Positions 27,038-35,276 of a DNA stretch of 64,000 nucleotides are shown piece after piece. Under the pieces are notes generated by a model, which worked only from the letters and a program-made list of their open reading frames with translations, made no database searches and had not been told where the DNA came from. Numbering within the stretch: position 1 is the first letter of the stretch; every line of letters begins with the position of its first letter. Both the position numbers and the translations under genes were made by a program. This DNA is from Acetobacteraceae bacterium H6797 (GTDB lineage: Bacteria; Pseudomonadota; Alphaproteobacteria; Acetobacterales; Acetobacteraceae). Location of the stretch: assembly GCA_015223225.1 (NCBI GenBank), contig JADFCQ010000003.1:310001-374000 (forward strand), given 5' to 3'.

Positions 27038-27778
27038 GTGATCAAGCGTTCCCCGGTCATGCGCGCCCTGTCGCGCTGGTTCAAGGCCGTCTCGCGCAGC
27101 GGCTTTCTGGCGCAGATGCTCGGCGTCTATCTCACTCTCTGCGACCGCACGGCCCGCTGGGCCATCCTGGGCGGCGAGAATCTCGAGCCTCTCCTGGCCC
27201 GCCGGGAAGGCTTCATCATCGCCTTTTGGCATGAATGCCTGCCCCTCATGCCCATGGCCTGGACGGCACTCTGGCAGCGCGCCCCGCAGGGCGCGATCCG
27301 GCGCCCGGCCCGCGTTCTGGTCTCGCGCAGCCGTGACGGGCAGATGATCGGCCGACTGCTCGGGCGCTTCGGCCTGAGCACCATCGACGGCAGTTCCTCC
27401 AACGGCGCGCGGGCGGCGGCGCGCACGCTCATCGGCGCGATCCGGTCGGGCAGCGTGGTGGTCGTGGTACCGGATGGGCCTCGCGGCCCGCGCCGCGGCT
27501 CGGCGGATGGCGCCTGCCGCATCGCCTCCTTCACCGGCGCCCCTGTGGTGCCCTGCGCGGCCCATGCGCGGCAATCCTTCCGCCTCGGCAGCTGGGACAA
27601 AATGGTGATCCCGCTGCCTTTCGCCCGCTGCATCGCAGTCGTGGGCACGCCCTTCTGCAACATCGAGGGCGAGGATGGGGAGGGGCGCCTGCGCCAGGCG
27701 CTGACGGCGGTGGCCGATGAGGCGGTGGCCAAAACCCTGGGCCTGGCAGGACTCGAACCCGCAACCAAGCCGTTATGA
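27038..27778 (+). CDS. DUF374-family lysophospholipid acyltransferase-like protein
   Basis: 246 residues from GTG 27038 (GAGG upstream); the ATG at 27059 is an alternative. The acyltransferase-like motifs are IIAFWHECLPLMP (FWHE, in place of HX4D), VLVSRSRDGQMIGRLL, GLSTIDGSSSNGARAAARTLI and VVVVPDGPRGPRR. These match DUF374 proteins, thought to modify lipid A or membrane lipids. The C-terminal 13 codons (LGLAGLEPATKPL) run into the antisense of a tRNA-Ile2 gene, so the natural end may have been shorter. Product likely acts at the inner membrane. Confidence 0.85.
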   Translation: MIKRSPVMRALSRWFKAVSRSGFLAQMLGVYLTLCDRTARWAILGGENLEPLLARREGFIIAFWHECLPLMPMAWTALWQRAPQGAIRRPARVLVSRSRDGQMIGRLLGRFGLSTIDGSSSNGARAAARTLIGAIRSGSVVVVVPDGPRGPRRGSADGACRIASFTGAPVVPCAAHARQSFRLGSWDKMVIPLPFARCIAVVGTPFCNIEGEDGEGRLRQALTAVADEAVAKTLGLAGLEPATKPL

Positions 27779-27810
27779 GCGGCCCGCTCTAACCATTGAG
27801 CTACAAGCCC
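27738..27810 (-). tRNA. tRNA-Ile2 (CAT, lysidine-modified), CCA not encoded
   Basis: Minus-strand cloverleaf: acceptor GGGCTTG/CAGGCCC, D-arm GCTCAATGGTTAGAGC, anticodon loop CTCATAA with CAT, T-loop TTCGAGT. The body (AATGGTTAGAGC, CTTGGTTGC) resembles tRNA-Ile2 rather than elongator or initiator Met, so C34 is probably converted to lysidine by TilS to read AUA. The bases after the discriminator A are GGG, so CCA must be added. Its 3' half overlaps 41 bases of the DUF374 gene in antisense. Confidence 0.85.
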
Positions 27811-27965
27811 AGGGTGAAGCGCTTTTAGAGGCTCACGGAGCCTTGTGAAATCACCCAATGCGAGAAAACGGCCTTTGATGCCAAGTTCGCGCGGCCCTGC
27901 GTTGCCCGGCGCCCGCTCGGCTGCTAGACGCGCTGAGCTTGTTTTCAGCACGACAGGACCAGCAG

Positions 27966-28493
27966 ATGGACGTCTCGAATATTTCGACCGGTAAGGAGCC
28001 GCCCTACGACATCAATGTCGTGGTGGAAATCCCCCAGGGCAGCCAGGTGAAGTACGAGCTGGACAAGGACAGCGGCGCGATCGTCGTCGACCGTTTCCTG
28101 TTCACGCCGATGGCCTATCCGGCCGCCTATGGCTTCGTCCCCGGCACGCTGGCCGATGACGGCGACCCGACCGACGTGCTCATCCTGCTGCCGGCCCCGG
28201 TCGTGCCGGGCTGCGTCATCCGCGTGCGCCCCATCGGCGTGCTGAACATGGAAGACGAAAGCGGCCAGGACGAGAAGATTGTCTGCGTCCCGCACGACAA
28301 GATCCACCCGCTCTACAAGGGCGTGACGAGCACGGACCAGCTGCCGCAGATCGTCCGCGACCAGATCGAGCACTTCTTCGCCCGCTATAAGGACCTGGAG
28401 CCCGGCAAGTGGGTGAAGGTGACGAAGTGGGGCAATGCCGAAGAGGCCGCAGCCCTCATCACCAAGGGTATCGAGGCCGCGAAGAAGGCCTGA
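27966..28493 (+). CDS. ppa: Inorganic pyrophosphatase, family I
   Basis: 175 residues. It hydrolyses pyrophosphate made by polymerases and activating enzymes. Family I residues are all present: [52 protein letters not shown] (the DxDPxD metal site), and a C-terminal [21 protein letters not shown]. The ATG at 27966 is chosen; AGGA is 9-10 bases upstream. Single gene with its own terminator. Confidence 0.98.
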   Translation: MDVSNISTGKEPPYDINVVVEIPQGSQVKYELDKDSGAIVVDRFLFTPMAYPAAYGFVPGTLADDGDPTDVLILLPAPVVPGCVIRVRPIGVLNMEDESGQDEKIVCVPHDKIHPLYKGVTSTDQLPQIVRDQIEHFFARYKDLEPGKWVKVTKWGNAEEAAALITKGIEAAKKA

Positions 28494-28515
28494 TCGGCCC
28501 TGCCTTCCTCACGAA

Positions 28516-28547
28516 AAAGGCCCCATTCCGGCAGGAGCGGGGCCTTT
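28516..28547 (+). terminator. ppa intrinsic terminator
   Basis: Nine-pair stem AAAGGCCCC/GGGGCCTTT (28516-28524 with 28539-28547), 22 bases after the stop. The T-run is short (three). Confidence 0.7.
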
Positions 28548-28667
28548 GCCGTTTCAAGCGGCTTGCCGGAAGGCCAGCGCCTGCCGCCCATCGGTGCCGA
28601 GGCCGGGCACGGCGCATCGGCGCCGTGGCAATGCCACGCACCCTGGCATCCCGCCCCTGAGAAAGCG

Positions 28668-28874
28668 CTAACCGTCGGAAGGCTTCCCCGGTCCCGGCGT
28701 CTCTTCGCGCCGCGCCCCGTCGAGCAGCGCCGCGCGCTTCTCGCTCTCCTCGCGGTCACGTGCGCGGGCGGCCTTATCGCGGCCGAAAGCCACGCGATTG
28801 GCCGCCGCCTGGGCCTTTTCGGCCTCGCGGTCCCGCGCCTTGCGGGCGCGGTTGAGGTTGACGATCTCCGCCAT
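28668..28874 (-). CDS. DUF4169-family small basic protein
   Basis: 68 residues from the ATG at 28874. MAEIVNLNRARKARDREAEKAQAAANRVAFGRDKAARARDR is the DUF4169 signature: a charged, probably single long helix. Function unknown; common in alphaproteobacteria. It diverges from the dienelactone hydrolase gene with only 34 bases between the starts, so promoters must overlap the coding starts. Confidence 0.8.
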   Translation of the reverse strand: MAEIVNLNRARKARDREAEKAQAAANRVAFGRDKAARARDREESEKRAALLDGARREETPGPGKPSDG

Positions 28875-28908
28875 GAGCCCAGGATAACCCGGGAAACAGG
28901 AGACGCCC

Positions 28909-29574
28909 ATGCCCGATATTGCGCTCACCGCCGCGGATGGCCATCGCTTCAGTGCCTATGTCGCCGGGCCCGAGACGGCGCCCCGCGCGCTGGTGATCAT
29001 CCAGGAGATCTTCGGCGTGAACCGGCATATGCGGCGGGTCTCCGACCATTACGCCAGCCTGGGCTTCGCGGTGATCTGCCCCGCGCTCTTCGACCGCGTC
29101 GAGCTGGGCGCCGAACTCGGCTACACGCCCGATGACGTGAAGCGCGGCCGTGACCTGCGCGCCGCCATTTCCGACGAGGCGGTGATGCTCGATGTCGAGG
29201 CCGCCGCCGCCGCGCTGCCGCCCGGCGCCGCCAAGGGCATCATCGGCTATTGTTGGGGCGGCACCGTCGCCTGGTGGGGCGCGACCCGGTCGAAGCAGTT
29301 CAAGGCCGCCGTCGGCTATTACGGCGGCGGCATCGCCGGCACGCGCGACGAGGTGCCGCATTGCCCGGTGCAGCTGCATTTCGGCGAGCTGGACAAGGGC
29401 ATCCCCCTCAGCGACGTCGAGCTGATCCGCCAGGCGCAGCCGGGCGTGCAGGTCTTCGTCTATCCCGGCGCCGGGCATGGCTTCGCCTGCGAGGAGCGCG
29501 AGGTCTATAGCGAGGCGGATACCCTGCTTTCCGAGAAGCGCAGCCTGGACTTTTTCGACAGCCATCTGAGATAA
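28909..29574 (+). CDS. Dienelactone hydrolase family protein
   Basis: 221 residues. The alpha/beta-hydrolase triad is Cys115 (IGYCWGG), Asp162 (GELDKGIP) and His190 (GAGHGFA), and the oxyanion-helper Glu is in VIIQEIFGVN near 32. Usual length is 230-240 residues. Dienelactone hydrolases open the lactone ring in chlorocatechol breakdown, but many cytosolic homologues handle other esters. No other ortho-cleavage gene is nearby. A 51-residue membrane protein gene follows after seven bases and may be co-transcribed. Confidence 0.92.
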   Translation: MPDIALTAADGHRFSAYVAGPETAPRALVIIQEIFGVNRHMRRVSDHYASLGFAVICPALFDRVELGAELGYTPDDVKRGRDLRAAISDEAVMLDVEAAAAALPPGAAKGIIGYCWGGTVAWWGATRSKQFKAAVGYYGGGIAGTRDEVPHCPVQLHFGELDKGIPLSDVELIRQAQPGVQVFVYPGAGHGFACEEREVYSEADTLLSEKRSLDFFDSHLR

Positions 29575-29581
29575 GGCGGCC

Positions 29582-29737
29582 ATGTTCCGGCTGATCCTCA
29601 TCCTCGTGCTGCTGGCGGGCCTCGTCTGGCTGCCTTACGGCAATGCGCGCCTTTTCGACGGCTCGCCGCTCTGGCTGGTGATCATCCTCGCGCTCATGGC
29701 GCTCTTCGTCAGGCCCCGCCGCAGCAGCGGGGAGTAA
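29582..29737 (+). CDS. Small two-helix membrane protein
   Basis: 51 residues, ATG at 29582. Two hydrophobic segments are visible (about 2-17, LILILVLLAGLVWL, and 31-44, LWLVIILALMALFV) separated by a polar loop YGNARLFDGS, and the tail is basic (RPRRSSGE). Both ends probably face the cytoplasm. No family recognised. The stop codon is completed by the first base of the MITE-like element that follows; the pre-insertion codon was probably TAG, so the protein is unchanged by the insertion. Confidence 0.6.
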   Translation: MFRLILILVLLAGLVWLPYGNARLFDGSPLWLVIILALMALFVRPRRSSGE

Positions 29738-29899
29738 GAGACTGTTTCATAAAGCTGGCGGGTCGGCTTCGGCAGCCTTTTCCGCGCCAGTATCGTTGGC
29801 GGTTTGGCCAAATGTCCCGCATTTGGCCTGCTCCGCCGCCTCTCTGGCACGGAAAATTCTGGCCGGAGCCTCAGCCGCCAGCTTTATGAAACAGTCTCT
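29737..29899. mobile_element. MITE-like element with perfect 25-bp terminal inverted repeats
   Basis: Left end 29737-29761 and right end 29875-29899 are exact inverted copies of 25 bases (outer bases AGAGACTGTTTCATAAAGC). The 163-bp element has no transposase and an internal perfect 9-bp hairpin (29807-29815 with 29821-29829, GGCCAAATG/CATTTGGCC). Flanks read GTA to the left and TAG to the right if the outer A/T pair is counted with the host, which fits a TA target duplication. GAGACTGTTTCATAAA-type ends are known from IS5-related elements; assignment needs comparison. Confidence 0.75.
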
Positions 29900-29904
29900 A
29901 GGGC

Positions 29905-30783
29905 TCACACCGCCCGCCAGTGGCCGCGCTCGCTGATGGCGTGGCCCTCGCTCTCCAGCTTGATGAGATGGGCGAGCAGGCTGCGGGCGGCGGCCGGCAC
30001 CAGCTTCTCGGCCAGGCCCGGGCCATAGACCGGCCGCACCAGATCCAGCGCCGTGCCGCCGGGATGGGCGGCCAGGGCCTCCAGCACGCGGGCCTCCCGT
30101 GCCAGGCGATGCGCCTTCAGCCCCTCCACGAAGCCGCGCGGCTCGGGCAGGGGGGCGCCATGGCCGGGCAGGTAGAGCCTGTCCTCCTTCACGGCCAGCA
30201 GCTTGTCGAGCGAGCCCATGTAATCGGCCATGTCGCCATCGGGCGGGCTGACCACCGTGGTCGACCAGGACATGACGTGGTCGGCCGAGAAAAGCATGCC
30301 CGTGCCTTCGAGCGCGAAGCAGAGATGGTTCGCGCAATGGCCCGGCGTATGCAGTGCGCGCAGCCGCCAGCCCCGCCCCTCGATCAGCGCGCCGTCATGC
30401 AGCGGCTGGTCGGGCAGGAAGTCATGGTCGCCGCCTTCGCCACCCTGATCGGGCGGGGTGAGATGCGGGCCGAAGCCCAGGCTCGGCGCGCGGGTCGCGG
30501 CCCTGAGCGCCGCGACGCCGGGCGAGTGGTCCCGATGCGTGTGCGAGACCAGAATATGGCTGATCCGCTCGCCCTGGACCGCCTTCAGGATCGCTGCCAG
30601 ATGCGCCTCGTCCACCGGGCCGGGATCGAGGATCGCGACCTCGCCTTCGCCGATGATCCAGGTATTGGTGCCTTTTCCGGTGAAGGGCCCCGGATTGCCG
30701 CAGAGCAGCCGCCGCACCCCGGGCGCGATCTCGGTGACCTGGCCCGGCGCCTGATCGTCCTCGGTGATGAAGGTCAGGCTCAT
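29905..30783 (-). CDS. MBL-fold metallo-hydrolase, LACTB2/glyoxalase II-like
   Basis: 292 residues. GPFTGKGTNTWIIGEGEVAILDPGP at the front, the zinc motif SHTHRDHSPG (H81, H83, D85, H86), TPGHCANHLCF, SADHVMSWSTTVVSPPDG (bridging Asp) and LPGHG follow in order. A C-terminal winged-helix-like region (about 235-290) with ALDLVRPVYG, as in the LACTB2/RNase-like or metal-dependent hydrolase group, is present. Reads through an ATGA overlap from the EamA gene upstream. The actual substrate is uncertain. Confidence 0.88.
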   Translation of the reverse strand: MSLTFITEDDQAPGQVTEIAPGVRRLLCGNPGPFTGKGTNTWIIGEGEVAILDPGPVDEAHLAAILKAVQGERISHILVSHTHRDHSPGVAALRAATRAPSLGFGPHLTPPDQGGEGGDHDFLPDQPLHDGALIEGRGWRLRALHTPGHCANHLCFALEGTGMLFSADHVMSWSTTVVSPPDGDMADYMGSLDKLLAVKEDRLYLPGHGAPLPEPRGFVEGLKAHRLAREARVLEALAAHPGGTALDLVRPVYGPGLAEKLVPAAARSLLAHLIKLESEGHAISERGHWRAV

Positions 30784-31670
30784 GCGCGCCTCCGCTGGTG
30801 CAGCAATTCCCGATGGAGAATATAGAGACCCGCCGCGACGATCAGCAGGGAGCCCGCGATCATCGCGAAGCCCGGCACCTCGCCCCAGAGCATCCAGCCG
30901 AGCCCGCCAGCCCAGATCAGTCCGGTATAGGAATAGGGCCCGATGGCTGAGACCTGCGCTGAGGCATAGGCCTCCGTCAGCAGCACCTGCGCGAGGCCGC
31001 CGATCAGCCCCATCACCAGCATGAGCCCGAACTGCGCGAGCGTCGGCGTGGTCCAGACGAAGGGGACGATGCAGGCCAGGATGCTGCTCATCAGGATCGC
31101 CTGCCAGAGTACGATGGTCGAGCTGCTCTCCGTGCCCGACAGGTCCCGCACCAGCAGCGTCGTGACCGCGCTGCACAGCCCGCCGCCGAGGCCGACCGCG
31201 ATGCCGAGGATGGGCAGGGCCTGCGCCATGTCACCGCCGCCCCCCTTGCCGAAGGCGATGATGAGCACGCCGAAGAAGCCGCCCAGCACGGCCGCCCAGC
31301 GATGGAAACCCACCGCCTCGCGCAGGAAGAAGATCGAGAGAATGGTCACGAAGAGCGGGCCAGTATAGCCGATGGCCGTCTGCTCCGCGAGCGGCAGGAC
31401 GAGCAGGGTGTAGAAGCCGCAGGTCATGCCCAGCACGCCGGTGCAGGCGCGGAGGAAATGGCCCTTGAAGCGCCGCGTCCGCAGCGTCACCCGGTTGCGC
31501 AGCGCGACGGCGAGCACGATGGGCAGCGAGAGCGAGGAGCGGAAGAACATCACCTCGAGGAAGGAGAAATGCTCCATCAGCGACTTCGCGATGGCCCCCA
31601 TCACCGCGAAGAGCAGCGTGGCGCCGAACATGCAGGCGGCACCGCGCCGGATATCGTGTCGGAGCGGCAT
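30780..31670 (-). CDS. EamA-family (DMT) transporter
   Basis: 296 residues with ten hydrophobic segments in two EamA halves (about 10-140 and 155-290); each half has the ending TGPLFVTILSIFFLREAV and YSYTGLIWAGGLGWMLWGEVP. The drug/metabolite superfamily includes exporters of amino acids, nucleotide sugars and small polar metabolites. Coupled by overlaps on both sides: ATGA with the MBL gene downstream and one base with the EamA gene upstream. Confidence 0.9.
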   Translation of the reverse strand: MPLRHDIRRGAACMFGATLLFAVMGAIAKSLMEHFSFLEVMFFRSSLSLPIVLAVALRNRVTLRTRRFKGHFLRACTGVLGMTCGFYTLLVLPLAEQTAIGYTGPLFVTILSIFFLREAVGFHRWAAVLGGFFGVLIIAFGKGGGGDMAQALPILGIAVGLGGGLCSAVTTLLVRDLSGTESSSTIVLWQAILMSSILACIVPFVWTTPTLAQFGLMLVMGLIGGLAQVLLTEAYASAQVSAIGPYSYTGLIWAGGLGWMLWGEVPGFAMIAGSLLIVAAGLYILHRELLHQRRRA

Positions 31671-32581
31671 CAGGGCTTCCCTCCGGCGCGGGCCTCGGCG
31701 CGCCGCACCCTCTCGCGATGGAGGTTATAGAGCCCCGCGCCCACCACCACGGTGGCACCCGCAAGCGTCGTCCAGGCCGGCACCTCGCCCCAGATCACCA
31801 ACCCGATGATCAGGCCCCAGATCAGCGTCGAATACTCGAAAGGCGCCAGCACCGAGGCCGGGGCCAGGCCGAAGGCGCGGGCGAAGGAGACATGGGCGAG
31901 GCCCGTCACCACGCCGAGCCCGATAAGGATCAGCACCGTCCCGATGCCGGGAAAGAAATTGCCCGCCGGCATGACCGGCATCAGCGCCAGCCCCACCGGG
32001 ACATGCATGAGCATCAGCCAGAAGGTGATGGTCGAAGGCTTGTCGGTCATGGCCAGGATGCGCGTCAGCACACGGGAGAGCGCCAGGGCGCAGACCCCGA
32101 AGAGCATCAGCAGCGCGTACCAGTTCCACAGATCGCCGCCGGGCTGCAGCATGAAGAGCACGCCCGCGAAACCCACCGCCGTGCTCGTCCAGCGCCGCCA
32201 GCCCACCTGCTCCTTGAGCAGCGGAATGGCGAGCAGCGTCACCATCAACGGCACGCCCGCGCCGATCGCATAGGAATCGGCAAGGCGCATGCCCTTCATC
32301 CAGACGAAGAACCAGATGCCGGTGCAGAGGCAATGCAGCAGGCTGCGGGCGATGACGAGCCAGGGCCGGCGCGGCACGAGGCTGCGCCCGCGCAGCACGA
32401 TGGCCAGGGCGATGGCTCCCACCAGCCCGCGCCAGACGATGGCGGCGCTGACCCCGACCTCGGGCAGCACCCATTTCACGGAAGCATCGGCGATCGTGAT
32501 GATGGCATAGCCGAAGGCGACGATCGCGATGCCCTTCAGCGCATCCGGCGCCTCGGCGCGGAAGGCGGGGGGCGCGCTCAT
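31670..32581 (-). CDS. EamA-family (DMT) transporter
   Basis: About 303 residues from the ATG at 32581, which has GGAG eight bases upstream; the ATG at 32620 lacks a ribosome site. Ten hydrophobic segments in two repeats, each closing on an EamA signature (GAGVPLMVTLLAIPLLKEQVGW and APFEYSTLIWGLIIGLVIWGEVP). It is a paralogue of the downstream gene, so the pair may be a recent or ancient duplication, or the two could work as a heterodimer. Substrate unknown. Confidence 0.9.
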   Translation of the reverse strand: MSAPPAFRAEAPDALKGIAIVAFGYAIITIADASVKWVLPEVGVSAAIVWRGLVGAIALAIVLRGRSLVPRRPWLVIARSLLHCLCTGIWFFVWMKGMRLADSYAIGAGVPLMVTLLAIPLLKEQVGWRRWTSTAVGFAGVLFMLQPGGDLWNWYALLMLFGVCALALSRVLTRILAMTDKPSTITFWLMLMHVPVGLALMPVMPAGNFFPGIGTVLILIGLGVVTGLAHVSFARAFGLAPASVLAPFEYSTLIWGLIIGLVIWGEVPAWTTLAGATVVVGAGLYNLHRERVRRAEARAGGKP

Positions 32582-32626
32582 CGGCTGCTCCACGCGGCGC
32601 CCGCCGGCGCCGCGCGGCATTGTCGC

Positions 32627-33454
32627 TCAGGCAAGGTCGGCCTCGGCCATCTGGCAGGTCGCCCCGGTATCGTCGCGCGTTTCGAGCAGGATGCGCGCCC
32701 CCTCGCGCCGGCCGAGCAGGGTCAGCGCGCGGCCCCCGATGGCCGGCCGGCGGCCGCGATAGGCGAATTGCGCGAGCCTCTCGCCGGGCCCGGCCATGCC
32801 GAGCGCGTGCCAGGCGAGCCAGGTGGCCTGAAGCGGCCCATGCACCACGAGGCCGGGATAGCCCTCGACCTGCGTGACATAGGGATAGTCGTAATGGATG
32901 CGGTGGCCGTTGCCGGTCAGCGCCGAGTAGCGGAAGAGGGTGAGCGCATCGGGCATCACCTCGCGGCTGGTGGCATTGGGCCAGTAGTCGGCGGGCTCGG
33001 CCGCACGCACCGCCGCCCCCTCGGTGCCGCGATAGACGATGTCCTGCTCCTCGCTCACCGCGAGGCCGCGCGGCCCGCTCGTCTCATGCTGGACGGTGAC
33101 GAAGACGAGCCGGCCGGAGCCGCCGGTCTTCTCGGAAATCTTGAGGATGGTGCTGGTCCGGCTCACTTCCTCGCCCGCGCGCAGCCCGGCGGGGTGGAAG
33201 GTCACGCGCCCGCCGGCCCACATGCGCCGGGGAAGGTCATGCACGGGCGGGAGGAACCCGCCGCGCTTCGGATGGCCGTCTTCGCCGAGGCCCGAGGGCG
33301 GCCGCCAGTCCTGGAAGAGCATCCAGTGCCACAGCGGCGGCAGGTCTCCCTCGGGCGGGGCCTGGCCGAGCGTGGCCGCGAGGCCCTCGACGAGACGGTG
33401 GTCGATGCGGTCGCCGCGGGTCTCGCTACGGCCGACATATTCCTCGAACGCCAT
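32627..33454 (-). CDS. MaoC-like dehydratase (mesaconyl-C4-CoA hydratase/HTD2-like)
   Basis: About 275 residues; GGGAGGA precedes the ATG at 33454. Two hot-dog halves: an N-terminal FAS1-dehydratase-like half (LPPLWHWMLFQDWRPPSGLGEDGHPKRGGFLPP, then PRRMWAGGRVTF) and a C-terminal MaoC-type half with the hydratase motif LFRYSALTGNGHRIHYDYPYVTQVEGYPGLVVHGPLQATWL, holding the expected Asn/His/Tyr. These match mesaconyl-C4-CoA hydratases and HTD2-type dehydratases acting on CoA thioesters. No acyl-CoA neighbour is present in the same operon. Shares one base with the stop of the GT-C gene. Confidence 0.8.
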   Translation of the reverse strand: MAFEEYVGRSETRGDRIDHRLVEGLAATLGQAPPEGDLPPLWHWMLFQDWRPPSGLGEDGHPKRGGFLPPVHDLPRRMWAGGRVTFHPAGLRAGEEVSRTSTILKISEKTGGSGRLVFVTVQHETSGPRGLAVSEEQDIVYRGTEGAAVRAAEPADYWPNATSREVMPDALTLFRYSALTGNGHRIHYDYPYVTQVEGYPGLVVHGPLQATWLAWHALGMAGPGERLAQFAYRGRRPAIGGRALTLLGRREGARILLETRDDTGATCQMAEADLA

Positions 33455-35118
33455 CAATCCTCCCGGACGTAGAGCTTATAGCCTTCTATCTCTCCTTTGA
33501 GTCGGTAGCGCGTCCAGGTGTCGGCGAATAGCGGGTGGCGGCTGAAATATTCGATGAAGTCGAATTCCTTGCCGCACCACGGTATGCCGGGATTGGTCGA
33601 GACGAGCACGGCCGCGGGCGGCGCCTCGGCGAAATCCTCGGCCACCGTGCGGTAGACGAAGAATTCCGCGCGGCTCATCTCCCAGGTCTCGTGATAGCGC
33701 GCGCCATTGGCGGGGCAGGTGCGGTTGGTGCCTTCCAGCAGCCAGAGATTCATGGTGCGCAGCGTCGATTGCGCCGTGGCGTAGTTGATCGCGGGATAGA
33801 CGGGGAAGATATCGGGCGAGAGCACCAGCAGCCGCTCGCCATAGGCTTCCTGCTGGAGCATTTCCGTCAGACGCTCCGCCCGGCTGCCGTCCCAGCCGAT
33901 CTCGCGCCAGGGCGCCTCGCCGCCGCGCACGCCATAGACCGCGACCATGGCCGCCGCCGCGAGGCCGAGCAGCGGTGCGCTCAGCCGCCCGCGCGCCGGG
34001 GGCAGGGCATCGTCGGCGAAACGCGCGGCCAGGACGCAGGCCAGGAGCGTGCCGATCATCAGCATGGGCAGGACGTGATAGGTCCAGCCCTTGTGCTGCA
34101 CCCAGGCGGAGAGGAAGGCGCCGAGCAGGGCCGCGGCGAGGATGCGCGAGAGCGCCCCGGCCCTCAGGCGCAGGCTCGCCGGCACCAGGACCAGCATGAG
34201 CAGCACCATCGGCCCCATATCGTCCGAGACCAGGACGGAGAAGCGGTTGAGATTGCCGTTGTCGAGGTAATAATCCCAGACGAGCGGCACGACGTAGCCG
34301 AAATAGTCGTCGAAGAAGATGAAGATGCTGGCCAGATAGGCCGCCCAGACCGCCGCCAGCAGCCAGGGCACCGGGTCCACGATGCTGCGCGCCAGCGTTT
34401 CGAGGCGGGAGACGCCATGCCCCGCCAGGCGCTGTCGCTCGAGCAGCACGACCAGTTCGACGAAGGCGGGAATGGCGAGGAAATGCGGCTTCAGCGCGAA
34501 GCCGAGCCCGGCCAGGATCGTGCTGCTCAGCAGCAGCGGCCAGCGCGTCGGCTGCCCCTCCACCCGCCGGGCGGCGAGCAGGAAATAGGGCAGGGCGGCG
34601 CAGGCCATGATGTGCTCGCGCTGGCCGAAATCGTAGCCCGCGATGACGAGATAGAGCGGCACCACGGCCGAGAGCACCGCCGCTTCCACCGGCCCCTCGT
34701 TCCGTCCCCGCCTGATCCGCGCCGACATGGCCCAGACCACGCCCGCGAGCGCCAACAGGCAGAGTTGGAGCGCGCGCGGGCCGTCGAGCGGGGTGTGATC
34801 CGCGATCCAGGCCGGTAGCAGGTTGAGCACGAAGATCAGCGGCGGATTGACGTCGATGAGGTCGGTATAGAGATCCTCCCCCGCCAGCCAGCGTTCGGAG
34901 AAGTTTAGCACGGCCGAGACGTCGTGGTTCAGCGGCGGGGAGAGCACCACCAGGAGATAGGCCAGGGCGGGAAGCAGTGCCGCCAGGCGGAAGAACCGCG
35001 CCTTGCCGGCCACGAGCAGCCCCGCCCGTCGTGCCGGCGCAGGACCGGAGCCGCTGGCTGGCCCCGTGCGGGTCGCCTCGGGCGCGTCACTGGCCGTCGG
35101 CCGGGAAAGTTCTGTCAT
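33454..35118 (-). CDS. Polytopic GT-C-like glycosyltransferase/membrane protein
   Basis: 554 residues with about eleven hydrophobic segments and a soluble C-terminal region (about 410-554). After the first segment comes PLNHDVSAVLNFSERWLAGEDLYTDLIDVNPPLIF, an acidic periplasmic loop as seen in GT-C (GT39/ArnT/arabinosyltransferase-like) enzymes that use polyprenyl-phosphate sugars. No family signature is complete, so the assignment rests on topology and this loop. It diverges from the methyltransferase-GT2-SMR operon, so the four genes probably serve one glycan or glycolipid. The acceptor is unknown. Confidence 0.6.
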   Translation of the reverse strand: MTELSRPTASDAPEATRTGPASGSGPAPARRAGLLVAGKARFFRLAALLPALAYLLVVLSPPLNHDVSAVLNFSERWLAGEDLYTDLIDVNPPLIFVLNLLPAWIADHTPLDGPRALQLCLLALAGVVWAMSARIRRGRNEGPVEAAVLSAVVPLYLVIAGYDFGQREHIMACAALPYFLLAARRVEGQPTRWPLLLSSTILAGLGFALKPHFLAIPAFVELVVLLERQRLAGHGVSRLETLARSIVDPVPWLLAAVWAAYLASIFIFFDDYFGYVVPLVWDYYLDNGNLNRFSVLVSDDMGPMVLLMLVLVPASLRLRAGALSRILAAALLGAFLSAWVQHKGWTYHVLPMLMIGTLLACVLAARFADDALPPARGRLSAPLLGLAAAAMVAVYGVRGGEAPWREIGWDGSRAERLTEMLQQEAYGERLLVLSPDIFPVYPAINYATAQSTLRTMNLWLLEGTNRTCPANGARYHETWEMSRAEFFVYRTVAEDFAEAPPAAVLVSTNPGIPWCGKEFDFIEYFSRHPLFADTWTRYRLKGEIEGYKLYVRED

Positions 35119-35276
35119 CGGTGGGCGTGAATCGCTGCTGTTCGGGCCCCTCGGGGCGAGGCGCGCATACTCGCCGCAAGGCGCGCGTATCGCAATTCCA
35201 ACATGGATGTGGATTACGTCATAAGAACGGCTTCGGCTGCCTTGCCGTTGCCATGCTCCGCTGCCAGAAGATACGC

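Noticed and set aside
27738-27810. tRNA-Met for the CAT anticodon gene
   Set aside because: D-arm and variable-region sequence resemble tRNA-Ile2 more than elongator or initiator Met; a lysidine-modified Ile tRNA is the better reading, though not proven.
29635-30028. Short frames crossing the 163-bp inverted-repeat element
   Set aside because: They include the terminal repeats of the element and no transposase motif; treated as non-coding.
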